Shown: positions 1-8,211 of the stretch, piece by piece | Layout of the letters: the number at the start of each line of letters is the position of its first letter | How positions within the stretch are numbered: position 1 is the first letter of the stretch | Source of the DNA: Pseudomonas kilonensis | GTDB lineage: Bacteria > Pseudomonadota > Gammaproteobacteria > Pseudomonadales > Pseudomonadaceae | Reading direction: 5' to 3' | DNA: 64,000 nucleotides | Assembly (NCBI RefSeq): GCF_001269885.1 | Contig: NZ_LHVH01000035.1 | Coordinates: 248,001 to 312,000 of the forward strand | Program-made: the position numbers and the translations under genes | Notes under the pieces: generated by a model | What the model was told of the DNA's origin: nothing | The model's database searches: none | What the model saw: the letters and a program-made list of their open reading frames with translations, nothing else

Positions 1-702
1 AAGCCCCAGAAGGCCGACTTCCTCGCCCAGGAAAACCAGCAAGGCAGCGGCACCCTGGAAAAAAAGGCGATCCCCAAGACCACCGAGATCGCGCCGTTCC
101 AGGATACCAAGGTACAAAAAGTCACCCCGCCGCCAGCCGCCAAGCCCGAGGTGCAGGAGACGGCGCCCAAGGCAGCCGTGACCACCGTGGCGCCGAAGCC
201 GAAAAAGGCCCCGGTCAAGGAAGAGGTCAAGCCTGATCCCAAGCCCAGGGCCCCCGAACCCACCTTCGACAGCTCGCAGTTGTCCAGCGACATCGCCAGC
301 CTGGAAGCCGAACTGGCCCAGGAGCAACAGCTCTATGCCAAGCGCCCGCGTATCCACCGCCTGAGCGCCGCCTCGACCATGCGTGACAAGGGCGCCTGGT
401 ACAAGGACGAATGGCGCAAGAAGGTCGAGCGCATCGGCAACCTCAACTACCCCGACGAAGCGCGGCGCAAACAGATCTACGGCAACCTGCGGCTAATGGT
501 CTCGATCAACCGCGACGGCTCGCTGTATGAAGTGCTGGTGCTCGAATCCTCCGGCCAGCCGCTTTTGGACCAGGCCGCCCAACGGATCGTGCGCCTGGCC
601 GCACCGTTCGCGCCGTTTACCGGGGACCTGTCGGACATCGACCGGCTGGAAATCATCCGCACCTGGAAGTTCGCCCGGGGTGATCGGCTTTCCAGTAACT
701 GA
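1..702 (+). CDS. tonB3: TonB-family energy transducer, C-terminal part (5' end outside window)
   Basis: The frame is open from the first base, so the gene starts upstream of the window. The visible part is a Lys/Pro/Glu/Ala-rich linker (about the first 85 codons) typical of the periplasm-spanning region of TonB. A short helical segment follows, then a TonB C-terminal domain with YPDEARRKQIYGNL, a central SGQPLLDQAA segment and a final IIRTWKFARGD strand. TonB couples the inner-membrane proton motive force to outer-membrane transporters. Its position just before yqgE-ruvX-pyrR matches the P. aeruginosa gene called tonB3, which is linked there to twitching motility. The paralogue number is inferred from synteny; membership of the TonB family is clear. 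Confidence 0.85.
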   Translation, partial: KPQKADFLAQENQQGSGTLEKKAIPKTTEIAPFQDTKVQKVTPPPAAKPEVQETAPKAAVTTVAPKPKKAPVKEEVKPDPKPRAPEPTFDSSQLSSDIASLEAELAQEQQLYAKRPRIHRLSAASTMRDKGAWYKDEWRKKVERIGNLNYPDEARRKQIYGNLRLMVSINRDGSLYEVLVLESSGQPLLDQAAQRIVRLAAPFAPFTGDLSDIDRLEIIRTWKFARGDRLSSN

Positions 703-726
703 GCCGCATCGATGATGGCAGGGACT

Positions 727-846
727 TGTGGGAGCGGGCTGTGTGGGAGCAAGGCTTGCCCGCGATGAAAACGCCGCGGTCTCTTGAGGACCGCAGCGCC
801 TGGATCGCGAGCAAGCTTTGCTCCCACAAAGCTCGCTCCCACAGGG
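727..846. repeat. Compound REP-like palindrome (TGTGGGAGC family)
   Basis: TGTGGGAGCGGG and TGTGGGAGCAAGGCTTGCCCGCGA on the left are mirrored by TCGCGAGCAAGCTTTGCTCCCACA and GCTCGCTCCCACA on the right. An inner stem, GCGGTCtcttgaGGACCGC, sits at the centre. It lies between tonB and yqgE and is nested (two arms per side). Confidence 0.85.
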
Positions 847-912
847 GATTGGTGACAGTCTCAGGTATTTCCTGGCTTGTCAGTTCGGCCCTGCGCCGCC
901 ACACTAGCGCCT

Positions 913-1482
913 ATGAAAAACGTCAGCCCCACCTACCTCAAGCATCACTTCCTGATTGCCATGCCGCACATGGCCGATCCGAACTTTGCCCATACCTTGA
1001 CCTACATCGTCGAGCACACGGCCAATGGGGCCATGGGGCTGGTAATCAATCGCCCGCAGGAATTGAACCTGGCGGACATCCTGGAGCAGTTGCGCCCCGA
1101 CGTGGAACCGCCACTCTTGTGCCAGCACGTGCCGATTTTCATCGGCGGCCCGGTGCAGACCGACCGCGGTTTCGTGCTCCATCCGTCGGGCCCCAAATAC
1201 CAGGCCACCGTGGATCTGGACGGGGTGTCGCTGTCCACCTCCCAGGACGTGCTGTTCGCCATCGCCGACGGCGTCGGCCCGCAAAAGAGCCTGATCGCCC
1301 TCGGCTATGCCGGTTGGGAACCCGGGCAATTGGAAGCCGAACTGGCCGACAACGCCTGGCTGACCTGCCCCTTCGACGCCGACATCCTGTTCAACACCAG
1401 CAGCGAACTGCGCCTGGAAGCGGCGGCCAGCCGGTTGGGGGTCAACCTCAGCCTGCTCACCAGCCAGGCAGGACACGCCTGA
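913..1482 (+). CDS. yqgE: YqgE/AlgH family protein
   Basis: A 189-residue protein of the UPF0301/AlgH family with the characteristic start MKNVSPTYLKHHFLIAMPHM and the segment NGAMGLVINRP. The length equals the usual family length, and the ATG at 913 is chosen because family similarity begins there; an upstream in-frame codon would add 12 unrelated residues. The molecular function is not established. The name AlgH comes from an effect on alginate production in P. aeruginosa. It overlaps ruvX by one base (TGATG), so the two are almost certainly cotranscribed. Confidence 0.93.
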   Translation: MKNVSPTYLKHHFLIAMPHMADPNFAHTLTYIVEHTANGAMGLVINRPQELNLADILEQLRPDVEPPLLCQHVPIFIGGPVQTDRGFVLHPSGPKYQATVDLDGVSLSTSQDVLFAIADGVGPQKSLIALGYAGWEPGQLEAELADNAWLTCPFDADILFNTSSELRLEAAASRLGVNLSLLTSQAGHA

Positions 1483-1919
1483 TGGCCCTGCGCTTGCTGC
1501 TGGGCTTCGATTACGGCACCAAACAGATCGGCGTAGCGGTCGGCCAGGTCATTACCGGCCAGGCCCGCGAGTTGTGCACCTTGAAGGCGCAGAATGGCGT
1601 TCCGGACTGGAACCAGGTCGAAGCGCTGATCAAGGAATGGAAACCCGATGCCGTGGTGGTCGGCCTGCCGCTGAACATGGACGGCACGCCCAGTGACATG
1701 TGCCTGCGCGCCGAAAAGTTCGCCCGCCGGCTCAATGGCCGCTACAACCTGCCCTTCTATACCCATGACGAGCGCCTGACCACTTTCGAAGCCAAGGGCG
1801 AGCGCCTGGTGCGCGGCGGGCAGAAAGGCAGTTACCGCGACAACCCGGTGGACGCCATCGCGGCTGCCCTGCTGCTGCAAGGCTGGCTCGACGCCAACGC
1901 TGCCCTGTTCGAAACCTGA
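1482..1919 (+). CDS. ruvX: Putative Holliday junction resolvase RuvX/YqgF, pre-16S rRNA nuclease
   Basis: A 145-residue RNase H-fold nuclease. The first acidic motif is GFDYGTKQIG (Asp10), the second acidic cluster is DERLT (residues 96-100), and the last is the Asp of NPVDAIAAA (Asp124), so the metal-binding triad is intact. The family is implicated in 5' end maturation of 16S rRNA and was earlier named as a Holliday junction resolvase. The start ATG overlaps the yqgE stop codon, which fixes it well. A stem-loop follows 7 bases after the stop. Confidence 0.93.
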   Translation: MALRLLLGFDYGTKQIGVAVGQVITGQARELCTLKAQNGVPDWNQVEALIKEWKPDAVVVGLPLNMDGTPSDMCLRAEKFARRLNGRYNLPFYTHDERLTTFEAKGERLVRGGQKGSYRDNPVDAIAAALLLQGWLDANAALFET

Positions 1920-1925
1920 TTTTTT

Positions 1926-1948
1926 GAAAGCGCCGCCAAGGCGCTTTC
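1926..1948 (+). terminator. Stem-loop between ruvX and pyrR
   Basis: GAAAGCGCC-GCCAA-GGCGCTTTC is a perfect 9-bp stem with a 5-base loop. Only a weak T-rich tail (tctctta) follows, so it may be a leaky terminator or an RNA-processing hairpin rather than a strong terminator. It ends 55 bases before the pyrR start. Confidence 0.5.
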
Positions 1949-2003
1949 TCTTAGCGATAGACCGCGCCATTCACCACCGGCCCGGGAACCTGAAGGAGCC
2001 AGC

Positions 2004-2510
2004 ATGAGCCTGCCCAATCCTGCCGAACTGATCAGCCAGATGGCGATTCGTCTCAAGGCACACCTGGAACACCGCGGCATCAGCGAGCCGCGCTACATCG
2101 GTATTCGCACCGGTGGCGTCTGGGTCGCCCAGGCCTTGCTCGAAGCACTGGGCAGCCAATCGCCACTGGGCACCCTGGACGTGTCCTTCTACCGCGACGA
2201 CTTCAGCCAGAACGGCCTGCACCCGCAAGTGCGCCCCTCGGCCCTGCCATTCGAGATCGAAGGCCAGCACCTGGTGCTGATCGACGACGTGCTGATGAGT
2301 GGCCGGACCATCCGCGCCGCCATGAACGAACTGTTCGACTACGGCCGCCCGGCCAGCGTGACGCTGGTGTGCCTGCTGGACCTGGACGCCGCCGAGCTGC
2401 CGATCCGGCCGAACGTGGTCGGTGCGACGCTGACGCTGGCTGCCCACGAGCGGGTCAAGCTCTCCGGCCCGTCGCCGCTGCAACTCGAACTGCAAGACCT
2501 TGCCCTTTAA
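2004..2510 (+). CDS. pyrR: Bifunctional pyr operon regulator / uracil phosphoribosyltransferase PyrR
   Basis: A 168-residue type I phosphoribosyltransferase. The PRPP loop VLIDDVLMSGRT is at residues 91-102, and the N-terminal helix is followed by IGIRTGGVW. PyrR converts uracil and PRPP to UMP and in many bacteria controls pyr expression; in pseudomonads it has been linked to transcriptional regulation of pyr genes. The ATG follows AAGGAG at good spacing. pyrB follows 24 bases later, so pyrR, pyrB and pyrC' form one operon. Confidence 0.93.
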   Translation: MSLPNPAELISQMAIRLKAHLEHRGISEPRYIGIRTGGVWVAQALLEALGSQSPLGTLDVSFYRDDFSQNGLHPQVRPSALPFEIEGQHLVLIDDVLMSGRTIRAAMNELFDYGRPASVTLVCLLDLDAAELPIRPNVVGATLTLAAHERVKLSGPSPLQLELQDLAL

Positions 2511-2534
2511 CTGCCCTTGTAAGAGTCCATCGCG

Positions 2535-3539
2535 ATGACGCCTCTCGAAACCAAGCGCCCGCTGCAGCTCAACGATCAGGGCCAGCTGCGGCACTTCCTG
2601 TCCCTCGACGGCCTGCGCCGCGAGCTGCTGACGGAAATCCTCGACACTGCCGACTCGTTCCTCGAAGTCGGTGCCCGGGCGGTGAAGAAAGTCCCGTTGC
2701 TGCGCGGCAAGACCGTGTGCAACGTGTTCTTCGAAAACTCCACCCGCACCCGCACCACCTTCGAACTGGCGGCCCAGCGGCTGTCGGCGGACGTGATCAC
2801 CCTCAACGTGTCCACGTCCTCGGCGAGCAAGGGTGAAACCCTGCTCGACACCCTGCGCAACCTCGAAGCCATGGCCGCCGACATGTTCGTCGTGCGCCAC
2901 GGCGACTCCGGCGCGGCGCACTTCATTGCCGAACACGTCTGCCCGCAAGTGGCGATCATCAACGGCGGCGACGGCCGTCACGCTCACCCGACCCAGGGCA
3001 TGCTGGACATGCTGACCATCCGTCGGCACAAGGGCAGCTTCGAAAACCTGTCGGTAGCCATCGTCGGCGACATCCTGCACTCGCGGGTGGCCCGCTCCAA
3101 CATGCTGGCCCTCAAGACCCTCGGCTGCCCGGACATTCGCGTGATCGCACCGAAAACCCTGCTGCCCATCGGCGTCGAGCAATACGGCGTGAAGGTCTAC
3201 ACCGACATGACCGAAGGCCTCAAGGATGTGGACGTGGTGATCATGCTGCGCCTGCAACGCGAGCGCATGACCGGCGGCCTGCTGCCCAGCGAAGGCGAGT
3301 TCTACCGCCTGTTCGGCCTGACCACCGCACGCCTGGCCGGGGCCAAGCCGGACGCCATCGTCATGCACCCGGGGCCGATCAACCGCGGCGTGGAGATCGA
3401 GTCGGCGGTGGCCGACGGGCCGCACTCGGTGATTCTCAACCAGGTGACCTACGGCATCGCCATCCGCATGGCCGTGCTGTCCATGGCCATGAGCGGGCAA
3501 ACGGCCCAGCGCCAATTCGACCAGGAGAACGCCCAGTGA
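2535..3539 (+). CDS. pyrB: Aspartate carbamoyltransferase catalytic subunit
   Basis: 334 residues. The carbamoyl-phosphate site is STRTRT (residues 69-74), followed by SASKGE (96-101), HPTQGMLD and a C-terminal HPGPINRG. About 20-30 residues precede the first conserved block; this N-terminal extension is a known feature of pseudomonad class A ATCases, where it carries the effector nucleotide site. The enzyme condenses carbamoyl phosphate and aspartate in pyrimidine synthesis. The product assembles with the pyrC'-encoded pseudo-dihydroorotase, whose gene overlaps it by 4 bases. Confidence 0.97.
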   Translation: MTPLETKRPLQLNDQGQLRHFLSLDGLRRELLTEILDTADSFLEVGARAVKKVPLLRGKTVCNVFFENSTRTRTTFELAAQRLSADVITLNVSTSSASKGETLLDTLRNLEAMAADMFVVRHGDSGAAHFIAEHVCPQVAIINGGDGRHAHPTQGMLDMLTIRRHKGSFENLSVAIVGDILHSRVARSNMLALKTLGCPDIRVIAPKTLLPIGVEQYGVKVYTDMTEGLKDVDVVIMLRLQRERMTGGLLPSEGEFYRLFGLTTARLAGAKPDAIVMHPGPINRGVEIESAVADGPHSVILNQVTYGIAIRMAVLSMAMSGQTAQRQFDQENAQ

Positions 3540-4807
3540 AGCTCAGCATTCTCGGCGCACGCGTGATCGATCCAGCCAGTGGCCTGGATCAAGTGACTGA
3601 TATCCATATCGATGCCTGCAAGATCGTCGCCCTTGGCGCGGCGCCAGCGGGTTTCGTCGCGGTCGAGACCCTCGACGCCCAAGGCCTGGTGGCCGCTCCC
3701 GGCCTGGTGGACCTGAACGTCGCCCTGCGCGAACCAGGCTACAGCCGCAAAGGCAGCATCGTCAGCGAAACCCGGGCCGCCGCTGCCGGTGGCGTGACCA
3801 GCCTGTGCTGCCCACCGCAGACCAAACCGGTGCTGGACACCTCGGCCGTAGCCGAACTGATCCTCGACCGCGCCCGCGAGGCCGGCAATACCAAGGTCTT
3901 CCCGATTGGCGCACTGAGCAAGGGCCTGGACGGCGAGCAACTGGCCGAGCTCATCGCCCTGCGTGACGCCGGTTGCGTGGCGTTCGGCAACGGCCTGAAC
4001 AGTTTCCGCAACACCCGCACCCTGTGCCGTGCCCTGGAATACGCGGCGACCTTCGGCCTGACGGTGATCTTCAACTCCCAGGACCACGACCTGGCCGAAG
4101 GCGGCCTGGCCCACGAAGGCCCGACCGCCAGTTTCCTCGGCCTGCCGGGCATCCCGGAAACCGCCGAGACCGTGGCCCTGGCCCGGGACCTGCTGTTGGT
4201 CGAGCAAAGCGGCGTGCGCGCCCACTTCAGCCAGTTGACCAGTGCTCGCGGTGCGGCACTGATCGCCCAGGCCCAGGCCCGCGGCTTACCGGTGACCGCC
4301 GATGTGGCGCTGTACCAGTTGATCCTGACCGACGAAGCGCTGATCGATTTCAACAGCGTCTACCACGTCCAGCCGCCACTGCGCACCCGCGCCGACCGCG
4401 ATGGCCTGCGCGCGGCGCTGAAGTCCGGGGTGATCTCGGCCATTTCCAGCCATCACCAACCCCATGAGCGCGATGCCAAGCTGGCACCGTTCGGCGCCAC
4501 CGAGCCGGGCATCAGCAGCGTCGAACTGCTGCTGCCGCTGGCCCTGACGCTGGTGGAAGACGGCTTGCTGGACCTGCCAACCCTGCTGGCACGCCTGAGC
4601 GCCGGCCCGGCCCAGGCGCTGCAACTGCCGGCGGGGAAACTCGCGGTTGGCGCCGCGGCGGACCTGGTGCTGTTCGACCCTGCCGCCTCCACCGTGGCCG
4701 GTGAAGCCTGGCGCTCCAAGGGTGACAACTGCCCGTTCCTCGGCCATAGCCTGCCGGGTGTGGTGCGTTACACCCTGATGGATGGGCGGATTACCCACCA
4801 GGCCTGA
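3536..4807 (+). CDS. pyrC': Dihydroorotase-like structural subunit of ATCase (inactive PyrC')
   Basis: 423 residues of the dihydroorotase/amidohydrolase fold, but the metal-binding HxH that follows strand 1 is replaced. The segment reads GLVDLNVALREPG, with Asn61 and Ala63 where active enzymes have two histidines. The late catalytic Asp site reads SSHHQPHE rather than the usual TDHAPH type. This matches the pseudomonad PyrC', a catalytically dead subunit needed to assemble the ATCase dodecamer. Translation starts at GTG inside GTGA, overlapping the pyrB stop, with AGGAG upstream. An active dihydroorotase must be encoded elsewhere. Confidence 0.93.
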   Translation: MKLSILGARVIDPASGLDQVTDIHIDACKIVALGAAPAGFVAVETLDAQGLVAAPGLVDLNVALREPGYSRKGSIVSETRAAAAGGVTSLCCPPQTKPVLDTSAVAELILDRAREAGNTKVFPIGALSKGLDGEQLAELIALRDAGCVAFGNGLNSFRNTRTLCRALEYAATFGLTVIFNSQDHDLAEGGLAHEGPTASFLGLPGIPETAETVALARDLLLVEQSGVRAHFSQLTSARGAALIAQAQARGLPVTADVALYQLILTDEALIDFNSVYHVQPPLRTRADRDGLRAALKSGVISAISSHHQPHERDAKLAPFGATEPGISSVELLLPLALTLVEDGLLDLPTLLARLSAGPAQALQLPAGKLAVGAAADLVLFDPAASTVAGEAWRSKGDNCPFLGHSLPGVVRYTLMDGRITHQA

Positions 4808-4815
4808 AAAACCGC

Positions 4816-4925
4816 GTCGCCTGCTTCGCGAGCAAGCCCGCTCCCACATTGGATTTGGATGTTCACAAATAATGTGTTCACCAAAGATCCTTGTGGGAGC
4901 GGGCTTGCTCGCGAATGCAGGCGAC
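4816..4925. repeat. REP-like palindrome (TGTGGGAGCGGGCTTGCTCGCGA family)
   Basis: GTCGCCTGCTTCGCGAGCAA on the left is mirrored by TTGCTCGCGAATGCAGGCGAC on the right, enclosing GCCCGCTCCCACA and TGTGGGAGCGGGC. It fills the convergent junction between pyrC' and the TM2 gene. Confidence 0.9.
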
Positions 4926-4942
4926 TCGATCTGCCGGTCTTA

Positions 4943-5368
4943 CTAAAAAGCCCCACGCTTCTGCGCATTACGAATCGACACCTGATCGTTCAGCGTCCAG
5001 AAGTCATACAACACCCCCAGGAAAAACACCCCACCGGTCAGCAGGTAAAGGATCCCGCTGAGCCATTTGCCCTGGTACATGCGGTGTACGCCCAGCACCC
5101 CGAGAAACGTCAGCAGAATCCACGCCACGCTGTATTCGATAGGCCCCGGAGTGAAACGCAGGTCCGCTTCACGATCCATGGCCGGAATCAGGAACAAGTC
5201 GATCAACCAGCCAATGCCCAGCAGGCCGAAGGTGAAGAACCAGATCGTGCCCGTGACCGGCTTGCCGTAATAGAAACGATGGGCACCGGTGAACCCGAAA
5301 ATCCACAGCAGATACCCAATGACCTTGCTGTGGGTATCGCGGATTGCATCCTGCTGATAGCTGTTCAT
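4943..5368 (-). CDS. TM2 domain-containing membrane protein
   Basis: 141 residues with two TM2-type modules in tandem. The first is around GYLLWIFGFTGAHRFYYGK and the following IGWLIDLFLIPAM. The second is around WILLTFLGVLGVHRMYQGKW and GGVFFLGVLYDFWTLNDQ. Each module has two hydrophobic helices with the typical G-x-H-R-F/M-Y turn, so about four membrane segments are expected. The function of bacterial TM2 proteins is unknown. The gene stands alone and is divergent from the NlpC/P60 gene. Confidence 0.85.
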   Translation of the reverse strand: MNSYQQDAIRDTHSKVIGYLLWIFGFTGAHRFYYGKPVTGTIWFFTFGLLGIGWLIDLFLIPAMDREADLRFTPGPIEYSVAWILLTFLGVLGVHRMYQGKWLSGILYLLTGGVFFLGVLYDFWTLNDQVSIRNAQKRGAF

Positions 5369-5617
5369 GAATGGCCTCTTTTGCCTCGATAGATAAATTT
5401 TTTCTGACTTTGTGTGACTTTTTCGTGTCTGCCCGACAAGCGGTCCTGGGCGCCACGAACCGACGAAAGCCCCGTAGCATAGGGGTTCTGTCGGACAATC
5501 AGGTCAAGTTGTCGCATTTTGCTGGGTTTCGCGCTGCGTTTCGAATCGACAAACGGCCTCGGAAACGCAAAAAAAGCTGTTATAAAGTTGCGCGCCAACC
5601 TTTAAGAGCCTTGCCTA

Positions 5618-6229
5618 ATGCGTCCATTTTTCAAGACATGGCTAACCATCTGCCTATTATTGCCACTGGCTGCCCACGCCACCAATCGTGAGCAACGTCT
5701 TCCCAACGTCAACGGCTATACCTCGAAATCCCATGTTTCTGCTTCCTTGAGCAAGAACAAGCCAAACGTCCAGCACGTGAGCACAGCCAACAGCAAGCTG
5801 GTCCCGCCGATGGCGACCAAAGCGAGCAGCAATGTGTTGAGTCGCGCCGTGAATGTACTTGGCACACCTTATCGTTGGGGCGGCAGTAGCCCAAGTAAAG
5901 GGTTCGATTGCAGCGGGTTGGTGAAATACGCCTTCAACGACGCCACCTTCGATCTGCCGCGCACCTCCAACGCCATGGCCGCCGGTCATGGCGAGAAAGT
6001 CGAGCGCAAGGACCTCAAGCCCGGTGACCTGATCTTCTTCAAGCTCAAGAGCCGCCGGGTCAACCACGTGGCCATCTACCTGGGCAACGACCGCTTCATC
6101 CACGCCCCGCGCCGTGGCAAGTCGGTGAGCATCGACACCCTGAACAAACCGTACTGGAACAGTCACTACGTGGTCGCCAAGCGCGTGCTGCCGAAAGAGC
6201 CGGGGGCGATGCGGGTGGTTCAGCGCTGA
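5618..6229 (+). CDS. NlpC/P60 family cell-wall peptidase, secreted
   Basis: 203 residues. An N-terminal signal peptide (residues 1-22, cleavage after AHA) is followed by a low-complexity linker and an NlpC/P60 domain from about residue 75. The catalytic Cys is Cys98 in FDCSGLV, the histidine is His150 in VNHVAIYLG, and a third polar residue is His162 in RFIHAP. Such enzymes cut peptide stems of peptidoglycan, usually between D-Glu and diaminopimelate. It is a single-gene unit facing pilT. The substrate bond is inferred from the family. Confidence 0.92.
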   Translation: MRPFFKTWLTICLLLPLAAHATNREQRLPNVNGYTSKSHVSASLSKNKPNVQHVSTANSKLVPPMATKASSNVLSRAVNVLGTPYRWGGSSPSKGFDCSGLVKYAFNDATFDLPRTSNAMAAGHGEKVERKDLKPGDLIFFKLKSRRVNHVAIYLGNDRFIHAPRRGKSVSIDTLNKPYWNSHYVVAKRVLPKEPGAMRVVQR

Positions 6230-6240
6230 TCACCGGCCTC

Positions 6241-6374
6241 TGTGGCGAGGGGATTTATCCCCGCTGGGGCGCGAAGCGCCCCCCCCCCAACAATGCAGAG
6301 GCCCACACCTCTATTTCGAGCTAGCCATTTTGGGGCTGCTTCGCAGCCCAGCGGGGATAAATCCCCTCGCCACA
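6241..6374. repeat. Long inverted repeat (GTGGCGAGGGGATTTATCCCC family)
   Basis: TGTGGCGAGGGGATTTATCC on the left is mirrored by GGATAAATCCCCTCGCCACA on the right; a second arm pair is GCTGGGGCGC and GCAGCCCAGC. A run of nine C's sits inside. It occupies the convergent junction between the NlpC/P60 gene and pilT. The same family recurs at 59661-59792. Confidence 0.88.
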
Positions 6375-6401
6375 AGGCTTGCACCAACCTCCCCGCCCCC
6401 T

Positions 6402-7436
6402 CTAGAAGTTATCCGGCGTACGCGCCCGCTCCCGCGCATGTTCGCGGCTGATCAGCCCCTTGCTCACCAAGTCCTTCAGGCACATGTCCAGCGTCTGCAT
6501 CCCCAGCGAACCGCCGGTCTGGATCGCCGAGTACATCTGCGCCACCTTGTCTTCGCGGATCAGGTTCCGAATAGCCGAGGTGCCCAGCATGATTTCATGC
6601 GCCGCGATCCGGCCGCCGCCGATTTTCTTGACCAGGGTCTGGGAAATGACCGCCTGCAACGATTCCGACAACATCGAGCGAACCATGGACTTCTCGTCAC
6701 CGGGGAACACGTCCACCACCCGGTCAATGGTCTTGGCCGCCGACGTGGTGTGCAGGGTGCCGAACACCAGGTGCCCGGTTTCCGCGGCGGTCAGCGCCAG
6801 GCGGATGGTTTCCAGGTCGCGCATCTCGCCCACCAGGATCACGTCCGGGTCTTCCCGCAGGGCCGAACGCAGGGCCGTGGAGAAACCCTGGGTGTCGCGG
6901 TGCACCTCACGCTGGTTGATCAGGCATTTGCGCGGTTCGTGAACGAATTCGATAGGGTCTTCGATGGTGAGGATGTGATGGTGCTTGTGGCTGTTCAAGT
7001 AATCGATCATGGCCGCCAGGGTGGTGGACTTGCCTGAACCGGTCGGCCCGGTCACCAACACCAGCCCGCGCGGCGATTCGGTCACTTTGCGAAACACCTC
7101 GCCCATCCCCAGGTCTTCCATGGTCAGGACTTTCGACGGAATGGTCCGAAACACCGCCCCCGCACCGCGATTCTGGTTGAAGGCGTTGACCCGGAACCGT
7201 GCGACGCCCGGCACGTCGAAGGAAAAATCGGTCTCCAGAAACTTTTCGTAATCTACTCGTTGCCGGTCGTTCATGATGTCGTAGATCAGTTCATGAACCT
7301 GCTTGTGGTCCAGCGCAGGCAGGTTGATGCGCCTGACATCGCCATCGACACGGATCATCGGTGGCAGCCCGGCGGACAGGTGCAGGTCCGACGCGCCCTG
7401 CTTGGCGCTGAACGCCAGTAACTCAGTGATATCCAT
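6402..7436 (-). CDS. pilT: Type IV pilus retraction ATPase PilT
   Basis: 344 residues. A PAS-like N-terminal domain is followed by a RecA-type ATPase. Walker A is GPTGSGKST (residues 130-138), the Walker B/Asp-box region is DVILVGEMRD, and a His box reads GHLVFGTLH. The C-terminal AIRNLIRE motif is diagnostic of PilT and needed for retraction. The start is set at MDITELLAF, the conserved family start. PilT powers pilus depolymerisation and twitching. In P. aeruginosa pilU lies directly downstream in the same direction; here that position holds only a repeat and then a gene on the other strand. The divergent neighbour is yggS. Confidence 0.95.
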   Translation of the reverse strand: MDITELLAFSAKQGASDLHLSAGLPPMIRVDGDVRRINLPALDHKQVHELIYDIMNDRQRVDYEKFLETDFSFDVPGVARFRVNAFNQNRGAGAVFRTIPSKVLTMEDLGMGEVFRKVTESPRGLVLVTGPTGSGKSTTLAAMIDYLNSHKHHHILTIEDPIEFVHEPRKCLINQREVHRDTQGFSTALRSALREDPDVILVGEMRDLETIRLALTAAETGHLVFGTLHTTSAAKTIDRVVDVFPGDEKSMVRSMLSESLQAVISQTLVKKIGGGRIAAHEIMLGTSAIRNLIREDKVAQMYSAIQTGGSLGMQTLDMCLKDLVSKGLISREHARERARTPDNF

Positions 7437-7489
7437 AGCGCTCCTCAATTCCAGTAGAATGCCGCGAACCTCACCGCTGGCGCTTCTTT

Positions 7490-8176
7490 ATGTCCACGAT
7501 AGCAGACAACATCGCTCAGGTTAGTTCGCGCATCCGTGCTGCGGAGCAGGCCGCCCAGCGTGCCGAACACAGTGTCAAACTGCTGGCCGTGAGCAAGACC
7601 AAACCCGTCCAGGCCTTGCGCGAAGCCTATGCCGCCGGCCTGCGGGACTTCGGCGAGAACTACCTGCAAGAAGCCTTGGGCAAACAGCTCGAACTGACCG
7701 ACCTGCCCTTGATCTGGCACTTCATCGGCCCCATTCAATCGAACAAGACGCGCGCTATCGCCGAACATTTCGACTGGGTGCATTCCGTGGATCGCTTGAA
7801 AATTGCACAGCGTCTGTCCGAGCAGCGTCCGGCCGACTTGCCACCGCTGAACATCTGCATTCAGATCAACGTCAGCGGTGAAGCCAGCAAATCCGGCTGC
7901 ACCCCGGCGGACCTGCCCGCCCTGGCCAGCGCCATCAGCGCCCTGCCCCGCCTGAAACTGCGCGGGTTGATGGCGATTCCCGAACCCACCGAAGACCGCG
8001 CCGCCCAGGATGCTGCCTTTGCCGCGGTCCAACGCTTGCAAGCCAGCCTGGCGCTACCGTTGGACACCCTTTCCATGGGCATGAGCCACGACCTTGAGTC
8101 GGCCATTGCCCAGGGCGCCACCTGGGTGCGCATCGGTACGGCCCTGTTTGGCGCCCGCGACTACGGTCAATCCTGA
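7490..8176 (+). CDS. yggS: Pyridoxal-phosphate homeostasis protein YggS (PLPBP)
   Basis: 228 residues of the YggS/PROSC family, a single-domain TIM barrel related to alanine racemase. The PLP lysine is Lys36 in LLAVSKTKPV. Other signatures are FGENYLQEA, WHFIGPIQSNK and MGMSHDLESAI. It has no racemase activity but buffers PLP and affects amino-acid metabolism. It precedes proC and yggT, the usual gammaproteobacterial arrangement yggS-proC-yggT. Confidence 0.95.
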   Translation: MSTIADNIAQVSSRIRAAEQAAQRAEHSVKLLAVSKTKPVQALREAYAAGLRDFGENYLQEALGKQLELTDLPLIWHFIGPIQSNKTRAIAEHFDWVHSVDRLKIAQRLSEQRPADLPPLNICIQINVSGEASKSGCTPADLPALASAISALPRLKLRGLMAIPEPTEDRAAQDAAFAAVQRLQASLALPLDTLSMGMSHDLESAIAQGATWVRIGTALFGARDYGQS

Positions 8177-8211
8177 AACATGGCCGACTCATCTTTTTAT
8201 AAGGACCTGTC

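Noticed and set aside
1971..3515. 514-codon minus-strand open frame opposite pyrR and pyrB
   Set aside because: It is His/Gln/Val-rich with no recognisable motif and is an antisense shadow of two well-identified genes in GC-rich DNA.
4816..4925. REP-like palindromes considered as insertion sequences or Rho-independent terminators
   Set aside because: They are about 90-135 bp with no transposase, and most lack a U-tract; they are better called palindromic repeat elements, with termination only a possibility.
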